NCBI GenBank assembly: GCA_029974875.1
Contig: JARKQP010000424.1
Location: forward strand, 1 to 13,912
Source of the DNA: Mobilitalea sp.
Lineage (GTDB): Bacteria > Bacillota_A > Clostridia > Lachnospirales > Lachnospiraceae
Direction of reading: 5' to 3'
DNA length: 13,912 bases
Shown here: positions 6,789 through 13,912 of the stretch, in pieces
How the letters are laid out: every line of letters begins with the position of its first letter
How positions within the stretch are numbered: position 1 is the stretch's first letter
Position numbers and translations under genes: made by a program
The notes under the pieces: generated by a model
Databases searched by the model: none
What the model was told of the DNA's origin: nothing
The model's input: the letters and a program-made list of their open reading frames with translations, nothing else

Positions 6789-6858
6789 GGAACATCCCAG
6801 GGGGGCAACCAGGGTGAGACAAAGGAACATCCCAAGGAGCATTCCAGGGTGTTTTCTA
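6789..6858. repeat. 35-bp imperfect tandem duplication before the MBOAT gene
   Basis: GGAACATCCCA recurs at 6789-6799 and 6824-6834, and CCAGGGTG recurs at 6809-6816 and 6844-6851. Both pairs are spaced exactly 35 bp, so the segment 6789-6823 is duplicated, with drift, as 6824-6858. It lies in the short leader between the lipoprotein and acyltransferase genes and ends before the latter's ribosome binding site (GAGGAG at 6864-6869). Confidence 0.65.
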
Positions 6859-6874
6859 GAAATGAGGAGAAGCC

Positions 6875-8278
6875 ATGCTGTTTTCCAGTATAACCTTTTT
6901 ATATTATTTTTTACCCCTGGTAATACTCTTGTATTTTATTCTTCCATTCCGGTATAAAAATCTGCTGTTACTGGTAAGCAGCCTCATATTCTATGCCTGG
7001 GGGGAACCCCTGTACTGCATCCTGATGCTTCTTGCCATCCTGCAGAGTTATTTTATCGGGATGCGCATAGAAGCGGCTGGGGGAACCATAAGGGCAAAGC
7101 GGTGGCTGGTCTTATCGGTGGTTCTATGCCTGGGGATACTCGGCTTTTTTAAATACTATAATTTCTTTGTGGCGAATGTGAGGGAGCTGACCCATTTGCC
7201 CCTGCCCATCCTTGCCATAGCGCTTCCGATGGGAATCAGCTTTTATATCTTCCAGATCATGAGCTACACGGTTGATGTGTACCGGGGGACAGCGGAGGCG
7301 GAGAAAAATTTGCTGTATTTTATGACGTATGCAGTCTTGTTTCCCCAATTGGTTGCAGGACCCATTGTAAGATATACGGATATCTCACAGCAGCTGCACC
7401 ACAGAACCCACAGCCTTTCCCAGACCTATCTTGGTAGCCGGAGGTTTTTAACCGGATTAGCGAAGAAGGTGCTGTTTGCCAATTCCTTTGGCATGCTTTG
7501 CAGCCAGTTTGACGTATCTAAGGACCGGTCAGTGCTGTTTTATTGGCTTTATGGGGTTGCCTATACCCTGCAGATCTATTATGATTTCTCCGGTTATAGC
7601 GATATGGCAATAGGGCTTGGCAGAATTTTTGGCTTTGAGTTTATGGAGAATTTTAATTATCCCTATATTTCAAAAAGTATTACGGAATTTTGGAGACGCT
7701 GGCATATTTCCTTAAGCTCCTGGTTTAAGGATTATGTCTATATCCCCCTGGGAGGCAACCGGGTTCCGGTACCAAGGCAGATCCTAAACCTGCTGGTCGT
7801 ATGGATGCTTACGGGACTTTGGCACGGGGCAGCCTGGAATTTCGTGCTTTGGGGTCTCTTCTTTGCCCTGCTGCTGATCTTGGAGAAGTTTATATTATTG
7901 AAACGGAAATGGTATGGGAAGGGCTTTTTTGCCCATTGCTATATTATGGTGGCCATTATCACCAGCTTTGTGCTGTTCCGGGCGGAAAGCCTGGGACAGG
8001 CGGCCTCTGACATAGGAAGTATGCTCGGACTGGCGAAGCTGCCGGTCATCTCCATGGAGGCCTGGTACTATATGAGAAGCTATGGGGTCATACTGCTGAT
8101 GGGTGCCCTGGGTGCGACGCCGTTAATCAGGAAGGGGCTGCACCATATGATTGGAACAAAGCTGGGGGCAAAGGCGGCGGTGGTTTTGGAGCCGGTTCTA
8201 CTGGGAGGCCTGCTGCTTCTGATTACTGGATATCTTGTAGATGGCTCCTTTAACCCATTTTTATATTTTAGGTTCTAA
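6875..8278 (+). CDS. MBOAT-family membrane O-acyltransferase (AlgI/DltB-like)
   Basis: The 467-residue polytopic membrane protein has the typical AlgI-family length and motifs: GFFKYYNFF (90-98), ALPMGISFYIFQ (116-127), FPQLVAGPIVRY (156-167), YYDFSGYSDMAIGLG (235-249), NYPYISKSITEFWRRWHISLS (261-281, with His277) and LTGLWHGAAWNF (312-323), where His317 is the expected catalytic histidine. Family members take an acyl group, usually acetyl, from a cytoplasmic donor and pass it across the membrane for O-acylation of an exported polymer, with an SGNH-type partner completing the transfer. The DHHW protein downstream (134 bp away) is the natural partner and the lipoprotein upstream a possible accessory. 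The start ATG has GAGGAG 5 nt upstream. The acceptor polymer cannot be told from the window, as no glycosyltransferases are visible. Confidence 0.93.
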   Translation: MLFSSITFLYYFLPLVILLYFILPFRYKNLLLLVSSLIFYAWGEPLYCILMLLAILQSYFIGMRIEAAGGTIRAKRWLVLSVVLCLGILGFFKYYNFFVANVRELTHLPLPILAIALPMGISFYIFQIMSYTVDVYRGTAEAEKNLLYFMTYAVLFPQLVAGPIVRYTDISQQLHHRTHSLSQTYLGSRRFLTGLAKKVLFANSFGMLCSQFDVSKDRSVLFYWLYGVAYTLQIYYDFSGYSDMAIGLGRIFGFEFMENFNYPYISKSITEFWRRWHISLSSWFKDYVYIPLGGNRVPVPRQILNLLVVWMLTGLWHGAAWNFVLWGLFFALLLILEKFILLKRKWYGKGFFAHCYIMVAIITSFVLFRAESLGQAASDIGSMLGLAKLPVISMEAWYYMRSYGVILLMGALGATPLIRKGLHHMIGTKLGAKAAVVLEPVLLGGLLLLITGYLVDGSFNPFLYFRF

Positions 8279-8412
8279 CTAAGGCGTAATGTGGATTATT
8301 GAAGCGAATGATTTACAGCCCTGGACTGATGGTTTGATGGTTGACGGTGGAATTAGCTTATGAATTACAGAGAAAATGGGCATTAGTCTGAATTAGATGA
8401 GGTGAAAAGGCA

Positions 8413-9528
8413 TTGGAAACAGAACTTGCTTCCCGAAAGAGTAAGATTGGAATTATATTGTTGGCAGGTATTTTGCTGTCATTGTCCCTGCTTAACTGCT
8501 TACAGCCCGACCGTGAGCTTTCTGATGCGGAGCGCAGAAAGCTAAAGCAATTTCCGGCATGGTCGGTTGGCTCCTTTGTGAAGAAGGGCTATAGTGAGGA
8601 ATTCGAAGTCTATGCCATGGACCAGTTTCCTTACAGGGATGTTTTCCGGCGCATGAAGGCGGAAAGCCTGTATGGAGTGTTCCGTGCAAAAGACAATAAT
8701 GGGATATATCTGGCGGATGGATATGCGGCAAAGCTGAATTATCCCCTGAATGAGAACTCCCTGAAGAATGCAATGGATAAATTCAGGTATATTTACGGTA
8801 CTTATCTGGTGGATAACAAGGGGAGGATCTATAGCTGTGTGGTTCCCGATAAGGGATATTACCTTGCGGTGCAGAACGGCTATCCTGCTTTGGATTATGA
8901 TAAGCTGTTTAATAGCGTCAAGGAGGGTATGGGGTATTCGCAGTACATTGACATCACGGACTGTCTTAAAATAGAGGACTATTATAGGACGGATACCCAT
9001 TGGAACCAGGTAAAGCTGGTGCCCGTGGCAAAGAGACTGGCAAAGGAAATGGGTGTGGCAGAACTATTGTCAGACCAATATGAGGAGCATTCCGCAGCGG
9101 AGCCTTTTTATGGCGTATATTATGGGCAGTCAGCCCTGCCTTTACAGAAGGAGAGGATCAGCTATCTGACGAATCAGGCTATTAATGGCGGCCGGGTTTA
9201 TAATTATGAGACGAAGAAGACAACCCCGGTCTATGAGGCCGAGAAATTAAAGGGCAGGGATCCCTATGAGATGTTTTTATCGGGTCCGGTACCTCTGCTT
9301 ACAATAGAAAATCCACAGGCTGGCACGGATAAGGAGCTGATTATATTTCGTGATTCCTTTGCCAGCAGCCTGGCACCGTTGCTGATGGAGGGCTATGTGA
9401 AAATTACCCTTGTAGATATCCGCTATATCAGCAGCTCCATTTTAGGGGATTATATTGAGTTTAACGGCCAGGATGTTCTGTTTCTCTACAGCACCCTGCT
9501 CTTAAACGACAGCTTCAGCTTTAAGTAG
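8413..9528 (+). CDS. DHHW/AlgX-like membrane-anchored protein, probable acetyl-transfer partner of the MBOAT protein
   Basis: The 371-residue product has an N-terminal signal anchor (about 12-29) and a large extracytoplasmic domain. YYRTDTHWNQ (190-199) matches the DHHW/AlgX-type motif with Asp194 and His196, and IFRDSFASSL (311-320) supplies the candidate nucleophile Ser315, as in SGNH-hydrolase-like AlgJ/AlgX proteins. Such proteins work with an MBOAT protein to place acetyl groups on an exported polysaccharide. The start is TTG at 8413: GAGGTG sits 8 nt upstream (8399-8404), an in-frame TGA lies at 8398-8400, and the next in-frame ATG would remove the anchor. The 134-bp gap before it shows no terminator or clear structure. 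Family call is good; the acceptor and the direction of transfer are inferred. Confidence 0.85.
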   Translation: METELASRKSKIGIILLAGILLSLSLLNCLQPDRELSDAERRKLKQFPAWSVGSFVKKGYSEEFEVYAMDQFPYRDVFRRMKAESLYGVFRAKDNNGIYLADGYAAKLNYPLNENSLKNAMDKFRYIYGTYLVDNKGRIYSCVVPDKGYYLAVQNGYPALDYDKLFNSVKEGMGYSQYIDITDCLKIEDYYRTDTHWNQVKLVPVAKRLAKEMGVAELLSDQYEEHSAAEPFYGVYYGQSALPLQKERISYLTNQAINGGRVYNYETKKTTPVYEAEKLKGRDPYEMFLSGPVPLLTIENPQAGTDKELIIFRDSFASSLAPLLMEGYVKITLVDIRYISSSILGDYIEFNGQDVLFLYSTLLLNDSFSFK

Positions 9529-9572
9529 ACTGCAAATGAAAAGTCAATAGGATAGTAATAGGGTTTATAGGG

Positions 9573-9634
9573 AAAAGGAGCATAGGGGATACACCAGATT
9601 CAATGAAGCCTGGGGAATCAGATATGCTCCTTTA
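9573..9634. terminator. Stem-loop between convergent operons
   Basis: An 11-bp perfect inverted repeat, AAAGGAGCATA (9574-9584) with TATGCTCCTTT (9623-9633), encloses 38 nt, including a short CCAG/CTGG pairing (9594-9597 with 9610-9613). Its right arm overlaps the last codons of the minus-strand gene ending at 9618. On the minus strand the stem is followed by a TTTT run, and on the plus strand by TTTAAAA. It may serve both transcripts, but the long loop makes it weaker than the other terminators here. Confidence 0.5.
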
Positions 9635-11039
9635 AAACGCCGTGGGATAAGTACAGTATCCTGCCTGTGATAGAGCTAAGGTCAGGCCATCCGGAGGTGA
9701 TGACCAGGACGGAGATCCCGTTTTCCGCAAGCATCAGGATCATTTTTTCCGTCAGTATATTCTGTGCGTCTGCTACGGAAAAGGGTTTGATACAGATAAC
9801 CAGCTTAGGGTTATACAGCAGGAACTTGCAGTAGACGATTTTCTGGAGATCATCCTGCATCAACGCTTTCAAGGGTTTTTTCAGCATCTCCGGGTTAATG
9901 ACGGGACGGACCTTGAGTGCGATGCTTTTTCTATAATTTCTCTTTAACCAGTAGCCCTTCACCTTGGTGCTTAAAGGATAGCTGAGGTTTTCTAATACGC
10001 TGAGGTGTTTAAACAACAGCTTCTCGACGGGATTTTCATCGATGAAGCAGATTTCATTTTTGGTTGCATAGTAATTCTGTAACGGTGCGTAAGGAAGGCC
10101 ATCCATGTAGATTTCACCGGAGGTCTTCGTGGCTTCGCCCTTTAATATGGAAATAAACCGGTTTGCACTGGCTTCATCGGCATAAAGGATACGCAGGATC
10201 TCGCCCTTATGGATATGGAAGCTGACCTGCTTCAATACCTGGTCTGAAACATTGCGGAAGGAAAGAACGGCCTGGCCGGGCTCCCGGGGTGTTTTACCTG
10301 CCGGACTATTGGAGGAAAGCTCCAGCTTTAAATCAAAAGCCCGGTAAAGCTTTTCCTTGTCCGTGGTTTTAGGGTCAAAGACCCCAATTGTGCGCCCTCC
10401 CTTAATGACTGTTAGCCTGTCAATATGCTCATAGTTAATGTCCTCGAAATTGCGCAGGATAAGAAAGGACATCCCCTTGCCCTTTAGCTGGAGGATTAAT
10501 TGGAAGACGGAATTCATTTCATAGGAATTCAGGATCCCGGCAATGTTGGACAGGATGACCAGCTTACGCTCCAGGGCAAAGGCCGTAATCAGCTCAATAA
10601 TGATACATTCGTATATTGACAGGTTCTTCACGGCTTTATTCAGCGGGATGTCTATGCTAAAATGCTGGAAGAGGTCGCGGGCGATCCTGTAATAATGCTT
10701 CGGGTTCAGATAAAGGAAATGGAACCTGTGGAAGAGCATATTTTCATAGATTTTAAAATTAGATACCAGGCGGCTGGTATGGTCAATCAGGACCACATCC
10801 CTTTTGAGGAATTTCGCAATATCATTCTGCTTCATGGCCTCCTCTTCATAGTAGATCTTTCCGTAGCCCAAAGAGCCTTCCCCGCAAAGAATCTTAAGCA
10901 GAGCATTTTTGACATCCGTATTGTCCAGGGAAATGCCATGCACCTCGGATTTAAAAAGCTGGAGGTTTAGATTCTCAATCAGCCTGTGGTTATGGTAGGT
11001 TAGGGTTCCATTTGATATTTTCAACAGCTCTTCTTTCAC
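9618..11039 (-). CDS. Tandem ABC-ATPase-like protein with degenerate nucleotide-binding motifs (pseudo-ATPase)
   Basis: The 473-residue product has the two-domain layout of sugar ABC ATPases such as RbsA/MglA (about 1-240 and 255-473), but the active-site motifs are lost. In domain 1 the Walker A region (31-53, GISLDNTDVKNALLKILCG) keeps only a Lys (Lys44); the glycines and Ser/Thr are replaced. The signature reads LSIYE (140-144) and Walker B reads LVILSNIAG (160-168) instead of ending in DEPT. In domain 2 the Walker A region (279-301, GEILRILYADEASANRFI) has neither glycines nor Lys, the signature region reads ALMQDDLQ, and Walker B reads LVICIKPFS. ATP hydrolysis is therefore unlikely. The GTG at 11039 is the preferred start (GGAGGA at 11045-11050); an ATG at 11069 would add 10 residues. 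It is the last gene after a response regulator and histidine kinase, with no permease or binding protein in view, so a signalling rather than transport role is inferred. Confidence 0.8.
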   Translation of the reverse strand: MKEELLKISNGTLTYHNHRLIENLNLQLFKSEVHGISLDNTDVKNALLKILCGEGSLGYGKIYYEEEAMKQNDIAKFLKRDVVLIDHTSRLVSNFKIYENMLFHRFHFLYLNPKHYYRIARDLFQHFSIDIPLNKAVKNLSIYECIIIELITAFALERKLVILSNIAGILNSYEMNSVFQLILQLKGKGMSFLILRNFEDINYEHIDRLTVIKGGRTIGVFDPKTTDKEKLYRAFDLKLELSSNSPAGKTPREPGQAVLSFRNVSDQVLKQVSFHIHKGEILRILYADEASANRFISILKGEATKTSGEIYMDGLPYAPLQNYYATKNEICFIDENPVEKLLFKHLSVLENLSYPLSTKVKGYWLKRNYRKSIALKVRPVINPEMLKKPLKALMQDDLQKIVYCKFLLYNPKLVICIKPFSVADAQNILTEKMILMLAENGISVLVITSGWPDLSSITGRILYLSHGVLKEHI

Positions 11040-11144
11040 ACTGATCCTCCATTCTGCCAATGGTTCCATATTGTGGCGCTAGCTTGGCGGCACACTATAA
11101 TTATGGTGGGGCTTCGTTCCGGCTGACAGTTATCTGTCCCTTGG

Positions 11145-12143
11145 CTAATCCATTATTTTTGGAAGAGTTATGTTTACATCAGTTCCGTAGCCTTGGATGC
11201 TGTAGATATGCAGGCCGTATTCTTCACCAAAGAGCAGCTTAATTCTCTGTGATACATTGCGCAGGGCGATACCGCCCCTGGATCTTTTCTCGTCCTGCAT
11301 GGTAGGGATGGCGGCCTTTTCCAAGGATTTATTTAACTGCTTGAGCCTTTGCTCCGGGATGCCTAGGCCATTATCCGATACACATATCATGAGGTTTTTA
11401 TTGGTGGTTTCAAGCTGGATGGTGATACAGCCCCCATTTGTCTTTCCCTCCAAGCCGTGGAATACGGCATTCTCTATAATTGGCTGGAGCGTCAGCTTGG
11501 GAAGCCTCAGCAGCCTGATATTTTCTTCGTTCTCATTTTCAGGGAAATTAATCACCATTTTTATCTTATCATCAAAGCGGTATTGTTGGATTTTAAAGTA
11601 ATTGCCCGCATTCTCAAGCTCATCCGCCAGGGTAACAAGGGTTTTAACCTCAGTGATTGTGTAACGGAAGAAGGAGGAAAGGGCTTCCGTAGTTTCGGCA
11701 ATGCTCATGACGCCTGCATATAGGGCATCACCCCGGATTGCTTCCAGTGTATTATAGAGAAAATGAGGGTTGATCTGGTTTTGCAGGGCAAGGTATTCTG
11801 CCTGCTTTTTCGATAGGTTAATGGCGTCCTGTTTATTGAGCAGCTGGTGGAATTTCTTAGTGACAAGGGCGGCCTGCTTTGTGTATGGGATACTGTTTTC
11901 AAAGAGCTCTTCGTAGATTTTGCCCTCTAAAAATAAAGCGTTAAGCTTTTTATTATGCTGGTAAGGCAGGAATACCAGAAAATAATACAATATGGCAATG
12001 GCCAGGTGAAACATGAATCCCATTGGAAGATAGGGATAATGGCGGTTTAAGAGGCCGTAAAACAAGAATAAGCAAAAAATATGATAGAAAAAGAGCAGGG
12101 CCGTTATTAAGAAGGCTCTTTGGAAAAGGGATATTTTTCTCAT
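11145..12143 (-). CDS. LytS/YesM-type sensor histidine kinase with minimal membrane sensor
   Basis: The 332-residue product has two membrane helices (about 9-31 and 42-61) joined by a very short outside loop, a linker (about 63-115) likely to be coiled coil, a His_kinase (PF06580) domain with ALQNQINPHFLYNTLEAIR (119-137, phospho-acceptor His127), and an HATPase domain with PIIENAVFHG (221-230, N-box), SDNGLGI (256-262) and RGGIALRNV (289-297). The kinase core looks intact. No Cache, HAMP or other input domain is present, unlike typical YesM proteins, so the signal probably comes from the membrane or a partner protein. The ATG at 12143 has GGAGA at 12149-12153. It lies 135 bp downstream of the response regulator and 105 bp upstream of the pseudo-ATPase gene; the latter gap holds only a small GACAG/CTGTC hairpin (11125-11138). 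Confidence 0.92.
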   Translation of the reverse strand: MRKISLFQRAFLITALLFFYHIFCLFLFYGLLNRHYPYLPMGFMFHLAIAILYYFLVFLPYQHNKKLNALFLEGKIYEELFENSIPYTKQAALVTKKFHQLLNKQDAINLSKKQAEYLALQNQINPHFLYNTLEAIRGDALYAGVMSIAETTEALSSFFRYTITEVKTLVTLADELENAGNYFKIQQYRFDDKIKMVINFPENENEENIRLLRLPKLTLQPIIENAVFHGLEGKTNGGCITIQLETTNKNLMICVSDNGLGIPEQRLKQLNKSLEKAAIPTMQDEKRSRGGIALRNVSQRIKLLFGEEYGLHIYSIQGYGTDVNITLPKIMD

Positions 12144-12159
12144 AATGTTCTCCGTCTGC

Positions 12160-12210
12160 TATCCCAGTATGCTGCCATGCTGTTGTATCGGGGGACGGCA
12201 TACTGGGATA
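12160..12210. repeat. Inverted repeat in the gap between response regulator and histidine kinase genes
   Basis: A 13-bp perfect inverted repeat, TATCCCAGTATGC (12160-12172) with GCATACTGGGATA (12198-12210), is extendable by one G-U and one G-C pair. In the minus-strand transcript this hairpin ends just before the ribosome binding site of the histidine kinase (12149-12153). There is no T-run, so it is not an ordinary terminator. It could be an mRNA processing or translation-control hairpin, or a DNA operator. Confidence 0.65.
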
Positions 12211-12238
12211 TATTTTAAAATGATGTTCCCGCATTGTT

Positions 12239-12276
12239 CCTGGTCATGTCAGTTCCGGTCATGGCACTTGACCAGG
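12239..12276. repeat. Small inverted repeat just after the response regulator stop
   Basis: CCTGGTCA (12239-12246) pairs with TGACCAGG (12269-12276) over an 8-bp stem with a 22-nt loop, starting 2 nt past the stop codon of the response regulator on the minus strand. No T-run follows, so full termination is not expected. With the hairpin at 12160-12210 it makes the leader of the kinase gene rich in structure. Confidence 0.45.
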
Positions 12277-12278
12277 TA

Positions 12279-13880
12279 TCAGGAATATAGCTTACGGTAT
12301 TCCGAAGGGCTTAAGCCTGTATATTTTCTGAATTTCTTATTGAAGTATTTCAAATCGTTAAAGCCGGAGATCCCCGCAATGTCGTTGACGCTTCTGCCGG
12401 TGCTTACCAAAAGCTCCTTTACATTCTGGATGCGGACTTCCGTGAGGTAATCGACAAAGCTGACGCCTGTCTCCTTCTTAAACACGCTGGAAAAATAAGC
12501 AGGGTTTAGGCCTACCTGTTCCCCGATGACTTCCAGGGACAGGGGCTCTGAAAAATTGGCCTTGATGTACTGCTTTGCCAGCCGGATCGGCTTGGAGTGC
12601 TCCAGGGCTTTTTCCGTCTGCCATTCGCTGATGGTGTCCGTAATTCTGTTTAATAGGTTGCGGAAGATTTTATCGATGCTGTTATAGGTATGGAAATCCT
12701 CCTCCAGGTTTTCCGCAAATTTATCAGAGTCAAAGCTTATGCCATAGTTCTTTGCCCCGTAGAGGAAGGTGGAGATAACCTCATGGTAGATATCAAGGAC
12801 ATAGCGCCCGTCGATGGGCTGGGTGTTTTTCAGGGTTTCTGCAAGACCCTTAAGAATGGTGGATAATTTATCATAATTGACAGTTTCAATTGCAAGGAGA
12901 AACTCTTTACGGAAGCTGCTGCTGATGATATTGTCAATTGGGTTTAGTACGGGCCGTCCGGTAAAGTCAAGGATGCTTTCATGGCTGCGGAACAGCTTAT
13001 TTAAAAGAGTGTCCTGCACCTGCCTCATCATATCGTCCGAAGCGGTGAGGCTGCTTTTGATTTCGCTTAAAGCAATGACCGGGGTAATGTCTTCGAACAT
13101 GTCCTTAAAGTTCAGAAAAGTGGCCCGCAACCGCTGCAGATCCTTCTTTAGTGTAAGAAAGGCACTATCCGGTCCATTTACCAGGCAATACAGGATGCCG
13201 CTGCGGTTGGCAAAGACAATCTCATCAAAGGAAGAGAGTCCTTCGAGAATAGTATCTTGAAGCTTTGTATTAAGAAAGCCGATGGCTTTTTCGTTAATAT
13301 TATTATAAAGCATAATCTGGATGCCTATCATCTGGAAAGGGTTTTCGGTAAATTTGCAGTAATAGGTCTGGTTAATCTGCCCAAGCTCATAATCACAGGT
13401 GAGGTTATGGTCTAATAAATCATTGAGAAGCTTGCCTTTCACCCTGCGGCCGCTTTGGCTTAGCTGTTCACGCATATATTCTTCTTTATCGATGTTCTTC
13501 TGGTTTTCCCTAAATTCCTCAATAATTTTTTCTAGTGTTCCCACAAGCTCCTTTTTTTTGATTGGCTTGAGCAGATAATCATCCACACCATATTTGATTG
13601 CGGTCTGGGCATAGGAAAAATCACTATAGCCGCTGATAATAATAAAGCGGGCATTGCTGCCGATGCTTCTGGCGTTCTTGATTAATTCCAGGCCGCCCAG
13701 CTCAGGCATCCGTATATCTGTTATTACAATATCCGGATTTTTTTCTTTAATCATATGCAATGCTGATAAACCGTCGTTTACATAACCTAATACATCCAGG
13801 CCAAGCGAACTCCAGTCAAATAAATATTGGATTAATCTGCATACACGTATTTCATCATCTACTATTAAAACCTTCAACAT
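12279..13880 (-). CDS. YesN-type response regulator (REC + AraC DNA-binding domain)
   Basis: The 533-residue product begins with an intact receiver domain (about 1-120): acidic pair Asp8/Asp9, phospho-acceptor Asp55 in DIVITDIRMPE, Ser83 in IIISGYSDF, and Lys105 in LLKPIKKKE. A long middle region (about 125-425) has no domain I can name, as is usual for YesN-type regulators. The C-terminus (about 430-533) is an AraC-type double helix-turn-helix, with LSLEVIGEQVGLNPAYFSSV as the first reading helix and SVNDIAGISGFNDLKYFNK as the second, ending in the conserved FRKYTGLSPSEYRK pattern. The ATG at 13880 has GGGAGA 7 nt upstream. It is the first gene of the minus-strand operon in view, followed by its cognate kinase. 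Members often control carbohydrate uptake genes; the target here is unknown and may lie beyond the window. Confidence 0.93.
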   Translation of the reverse strand: MLKVLIVDDEIRVCRLIQYLFDWSSLGLDVLGYVNDGLSALHMIKEKNPDIVITDIRMPELGGLELIKNARSIGSNARFIIISGYSDFSYAQTAIKYGVDDYLLKPIKKKELVGTLEKIIEEFRENQKNIDKEEYMREQLSQSGRRVKGKLLNDLLDHNLTCDYELGQINQTYYCKFTENPFQMIGIQIMLYNNINEKAIGFLNTKLQDTILEGLSSFDEIVFANRSGILYCLVNGPDSAFLTLKKDLQRLRATFLNFKDMFEDITPVIALSEIKSSLTASDDMMRQVQDTLLNKLFRSHESILDFTGRPVLNPIDNIISSSFRKEFLLAIETVNYDKLSTILKGLAETLKNTQPIDGRYVLDIYHEVISTFLYGAKNYGISFDSDKFAENLEEDFHTYNSIDKIFRNLLNRITDTISEWQTEKALEHSKPIRLAKQYIKANFSEPLSLEVIGEQVGLNPAYFSSVFKKETGVSFVDYLTEVRIQNVKELLVSTGRSVNDIAGISGFNDLKYFNKKFRKYTGLSPSEYRKLYS

Positions 13881-13912
13881 AGTTTATCTCCCTTACCTCT
13901 TATCTGGAAAAA

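Noticed and set aside
11040..11069. ATG start at 11069 for the pseudo-ATPase
   Set aside because: It has no ribosome binding site, while GGAGGA is correctly placed for the GTG at 11039. The ABC-like homology also begins after the GTG.

Overview
The window looks like a chromosomal segment of an anaerobic, gut-type Firmicute, most likely Lachnospiraceae or a relative (the Clostridium/Lachnoclostridium/Enterocloster group). This is inferred from strong AGGAGG-type ribosome binding sites, moderate GC, the LytS/YesN-type two-component genes, the DUF4358 + MBOAT + DHHW gene set, and the 3-keto-acid cleavage/CoA-transferase genes. The species cannot be fixed from sequence reading alone. No tRNA, rRNA, CRISPR array, transposase or phage gene was seen.

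Block 1 (1-4549, + strand) is a catabolic cluster. It holds the 3' part of a cyclase-family (PF04199) metal hydrolase, then a terminator, then a closely spaced set: a beta-keto acid cleavage enzyme (BKACE, formerly DUF849; the Kce family), the two subunits of a 3-oxoacid CoA-transferase, and an MFS transporter. A strong stem-loop terminator closes it. The enzymes imply that an imported or internally made beta-keto acid is cleaved with acetyl-CoA to acetoacetate plus a new acyl-CoA, and that the acetoacetate is activated by the CoA-transferase. The actual substrate is unknown.

Block 2 (4683-5898, + strand) is an ECF sigma factor and an overlapping single-pass membrane protein that is probably its anti-sigma factor. 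A candidate ECF-type promoter sits just upstream, suggesting autoregulation.

Block 3 (5899-9528, + strand) begins with a gene-free stretch containing a 117-nt nested palindrome and an eight-unit degenerate 17-19 bp tandem repeat. It continues with a DUF4358-type lipoprotein, an MBOAT O-acyltransferase (AlgI/DltB-like) and a DHHW/AlgX-like membrane-anchored protein with an SGNH-type motif pair. Together these look like an apparatus that O-acetylates an extracellular polymer.

Block 4 (13880-9618, - strand, convergent with block 3) is a signalling operon: a YesN-type REC-AraC response regulator, a LytS/YesM-type histidine kinase with only two membrane helices and no evident extracellular sensor, and a protein built like a tandem sugar-ABC ATPase (RbsA/MglA architecture). 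In that last protein the Walker A, signature and Walker B motifs are eroded in both halves. This pseudo-ATPase tied to a two-component system, with no permease in view, is the most unusual item in the window.
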